Assembly (NCBI GenBank): GCA_964635875.1
Contig: CAZWRK010000133.1
Coordinates: forward strand, 1-10,660
Origin: CAZWRK01 sp964635875
Lineage (GTDB): Bacteria > Pseudomonadota > Gammaproteobacteria > Burkholderiales > Aquaspirillaceae
Length of the DNA: 10,660 bases
Reading direction: 5' to 3'
Shown: positions 9,280 through 10,660 of the stretch, one piece after another
Numbering within the stretch: position 1 is the first letter of the stretch
How the letters are laid out: every line of letters starts with the position of its first letter
Notes under the pieces: model-generated
What the model was told of the DNA's origin: nothing
Seen by the model: only the letters and a program-made list of their open reading frames with translations
The model's database searches: none
Translations under genes and position numbers: made by a program

Positions 9280-9314
9280 GTGTTTGCGTGCACCTCCACT
9301 TGTGCTGGAGTGCA
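9277..9314 (-). promoter_or_regulatory. Tandem 16-bp direct repeat, probable AraC/XylS-type operator
   Basis: On the minus strand TGCACTCCAGCACAAG (9299-9314) is followed 22 bp later by TGCACGCAAACACAAG (9277-9292). Thirteen of 16 positions are identical, with blocks TGCAC and CACAAG conserved and a 6-bp spacer between copies. A two-turn spacing of direct repeats is typical of AraC/XylS-family operators; the XylS site also consists of repeated boxes beginning TGCA about 21 bp apart. It lies between the AraC-family gene and the hyuB operon, some 110 bp before the hyuB start, and abuts the candidate -35. An imperfect dyad (9290-9298 against 9306-9313) overlaps it. The binding role is inferred. 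Confidence 0.6.
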
Positions 9315-9382
9315 GGAGGAGCTGGGAGTTTCCCTATAGAGAGGAGAGCCGCGCCGGCTCCTGGCACAGGGCAGCAGATGCT

Positions 9383-10345
9383 TCACTGATCCGTGCCGGA
9401 AGTGCTTCTGCGTAGCACTTCCCTGGGGCTGGCGCCGTAGCGGCGCTTGAACGCGTGGCTGAACTGGGTCTGGTCGCTGAAGCCGCACGCGTAGGCGATC
9501 TGGGCAATGGATTGGGCTGTGCACGCCCGGGTCAATTGCTCGTAGGCCGTTTGCAGGCGCAGATCGCGCACCCATTGCGCGACGGTCTGGCCGGTGTCCT
9601 TGAACAGGTCGTGCAGATAGCGCAAGGAAATGCTGTTTTCGCTGGCGATGTAGTCCGGATCCAGACGGTCGTCGGCCAGGTGCCGGCGTACATAGGCCTC
9701 GATGCGTGCCAGGTGCGCAGCGCGCACGACCGAGAGCGAGGATTGAAGCACCGACGGCGCCTCTTTCAGCGTCAGGCCCAGCAGTTCGACCAGTTGCATG
9801 CCCATCAGCGACAAGGCCTCCGGGCTTTGGCCGGTATCGCAGTGCTTGGTGATGAGCTGCAGGTAGTCGCTGAACAGCTTGCCCATGCCTGCGGTGGTAT
9901 CGAAGTGCTGGGCACAGAAGCGATCCGTGTTGCCCACGCGCGCTTTGAGTGCCGCGTCGGGCAGTTTCAGTACCCACATGTCGTTGTGTTCGGCATGGCT
10001 GAACTCGTAGGGCTCGTCGCTGTGCTCCAGCAGGAACTGACCCGGGGAGCACTGCGTGTTGCGCCCCATCTGCGTGAACTCGACAGCGCTGCGCTGGGGC
10101 ACGGTCACGAGAAGCTCGGGCGCCTTGACCTGGCAGTGCTGGCGCAGGCGCTGGTAGTGCAAGGCATTGCAATGCAGCCGCGAGAGGGAGACCAGTCCCA
10201 GATCCCACGACTCCAGCGTACCGCAGAAGGTATTGGTGTCGCGGAAATTCAGTTGGAGGTGGAAATACGCGTTGGAGATGACTTCACGCCAGAAGCCGAA
10301 TTCGTGGTTTCTCGGAACCTCTGCCGTGGAATAGCGCTGGTACAT
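9383..10345 (-). CDS. AraC/XylS-family transcriptional regulator, probable activator of the hyu-liv operon
   Basis: This 320-residue protein has two parts. The N-terminal domain (about 10-190; FGFWREVISNAYFHLQL at 16-32) resembles the AraC_binding_2 ligand-sensing domain. The C-terminal AraC DNA-binding domain spans about 213-313 and carries two helix-turn-helix units. The second contains SIAQIAYACGFSDQTQFSHA followed by FKRRYGASPREVLR, the AraC family signature. Length and architecture are normal. The start ATG (10343-10345) is preceded by GGAG (10358-10361) at a rather long 12-base spacing. It is encoded just upstream of, and co-directional with, the hyu-liv operon and separated from it by 218 bp containing a paired direct repeat. 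It therefore probably senses the substrate or a degradation intermediate and activates the operon. The effector cannot be told from sequence. Confidence 0.92.
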   Translation of the reverse strand: MYQRYSTAEVPRNHEFGFWREVISNAYFHLQLNFRDTNTFCGTLESWDLGLVSLSRLHCNALHYQRLRQHCQVKAPELLVTVPQRSAVEFTQMGRNTQCSPGQFLLEHSDEPYEFSHAEHNDMWVLKLPDAALKARVGNTDRFCAQHFDTTAGMGKLFSDYLQLITKHCDTGQSPEALSLMGMQLVELLGLTLKEAPSVLQSSLSVVRAAHLARIEAYVRRHLADDRLDPDYIASENSISLRYLHDLFKDTGQTVAQWVRDLRLQTAYEQLTRACTAQSIAQIAYACGFSDQTQFSHAFKRRYGASPREVLRRSTSGTDQ

Positions 10346-10512
10346 GGTGGCGCGTATCTCCGTCTAATTTTGTGGAATGAAAAACTGGGCGCTTTTGCAT
10401 TGCCTTGTGATGCAGGCTTTGGGCAAAGCGCATCAGCGTATGCGATCAAGCCATGGCGGGTATTGGGAGTTGTACCTAGTCAGGTGGCTTTCATATGAGC
10501 GAGCGCAAACAA
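10346..10512 (-). promoter_or_regulatory. Upstream (promoter) region of the AraC-family gene
   Basis: This non-coding stretch must hold the regulator's promoter; I find no convincing -10/-35 pair. Two small features are visible. One is a perfect 5-bp dyad CGCAT-6-ATGCG at 10429-10444. The other is the minus-strand motif TGCATCACAAG (10404-10414), which shares TGCA and CACAAG with the operon operator but with only one base between the blocks. The latter might be a degenerate autoregulatory half-site, or chance. Confidence 0.3.
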
Positions 10513-10538
10513 CCCCAGCACAATCAATTGCGCTGGGG
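10513..10538 (-). terminator. Probable intrinsic terminator of the gene ending at 10568
   Basis: This is a near-perfect 26-bp palindrome: CCCCAGC and GCTGGGG flank an inner CAAT/ATTG pair with one mismatch. On the minus strand it is followed by TTGTTT. It begins 30 bp after the stop codon of the leftward fragment at the window edge, which is the right place for a rho-independent terminator. On the plus strand it is followed by a shorter TATTTT, so it might also work in the other direction. It separates the upstream transcription unit from the AraC-family gene. Confidence 0.6.
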
Positions 10539-10567
10539 CCGGTATTTTCAGGATGAATGGCGCCGTA

Positions 10568-10660
10568 TTACAAGGGGTAGTCGTAACGGATGAATCCATT
10601 GTATTTGGAACCTGCTGCATCCGCTGGAGACACCGCGCGTGTCCTTCGTGGCGCAGCAGC
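10568..10660 (-). CDS. C-terminal fragment of an unidentified protein (enters from right edge)
   Basis: On the minus strand a frame open from the window edge reads 30 codons and stops with TAA at 10568-10570; it ends GSKYNGFIRYDYPL. The stop is followed 30 bp later by a strong hairpin terminator, and the terminal segment reads like a genuine protein end. I do not recognise the family. The first 10 or so codons have unusually A/T-rich third positions for this genome, while another frame there looks more GC3-rich. A frameshift or a different true frame is therefore possible. Confidence 0.35.
   Translation of the reverse strand, partial: AAAPRRTRAVSPADAAGSKYNGFIRYDYPL

Noticed and set aside
9346..9360. 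Inverted repeat GAGCC-5-GGCTC just after the AraC-family gene, considered as its terminator
   Set aside because: The stem is only 5 bp and is not followed by a T-run on the minus strand; too weak to call a terminator, so partial read-through into the operon remains possible.
9161..9367. Small 68-codon minus-strand frame in the regulator-hyuB intergenic region
   Set aside because: It covers the operator repeats and candidate promoter, has an Arg/Pro/Ala-rich random-looking product and runs into the hyuB start; no convincing start signal.
9362..9378. TGGCAC on the plus strand considered as a sigma-54 promoter -24 element
   Set aside because: The required TTGC -12 element is absent at the correct spacing, and it points away from the operon.
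10553..10660. Plus-strand frame from an ATG at 10553 open to the right edge
   Set aside because: Only 36 codons, unremarkable translation, and it conflicts with the minus-strand gene end that is backed by a correctly placed terminator. It cannot be fully excluded without more sequence.

Overview
The window is GC-rich DNA with codon use and gene content typical of a betaproteobacterium, probably of the Comamonadaceae/Alcaligenaceae/Burkholderiaceae type. This placement is an inference from protein style and GC content, since there is no rRNA or other marker. Every gene I can support lies on the minus strand, so the story reads from right to left.

From the right edge: a C-terminal scrap of an unidentified protein ends at 10568 and is followed by a strong hairpin terminator (10513-10538). 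An upstream region then leads to an AraC/XylS-family regulator (9383-10345). A 218-bp intergenic region follows. It holds a 16-bp direct repeat with 22-bp periodicity (9277-9314), the architecture expected of an AraC/XylS operator, and a small hairpin in the leader. Next comes a long, tightly packed gene run: hyuB-like (7416-9164), hyuA-like (5298-7376), ATPases livG (4501-5298) and livF (3761-4504), permeases livH (2818-3732) and livM (1725-2786), a periplasmic binding protein (470-1681), and the N-terminal third or so of a succinate-semialdehyde-type aldehyde dehydrogenase running off the left edge (1-373). hyuA/livG overlap as TGATG and livG/livF as ATGA. The other gaps are 28-96 bp with no terminator, so one operon is likely.

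Taken together this looks like an inducible catabolic unit for a small cyclic amide. A dedicated HAAT-family ABC transporter imports the compound. The HyuA/HyuB pair opens the ring in an ATP-dependent way, as in N-methylhydantoinase, 5-oxoprolinase and caprolactamase. An omega-semialdehyde dehydrogenase finishes the carbon skeleton, for example succinate semialdehyde to succinate if the substrate is 2-pyrrolidinone or N-methylpyrrolidone. The aminotransferase or amine oxidase needed between ring opening and the aldehyde is not in the window and would be expected further left. The substrate cannot be fixed from sequence alone; hydantoins, oxoproline and caprolactam remain possible.
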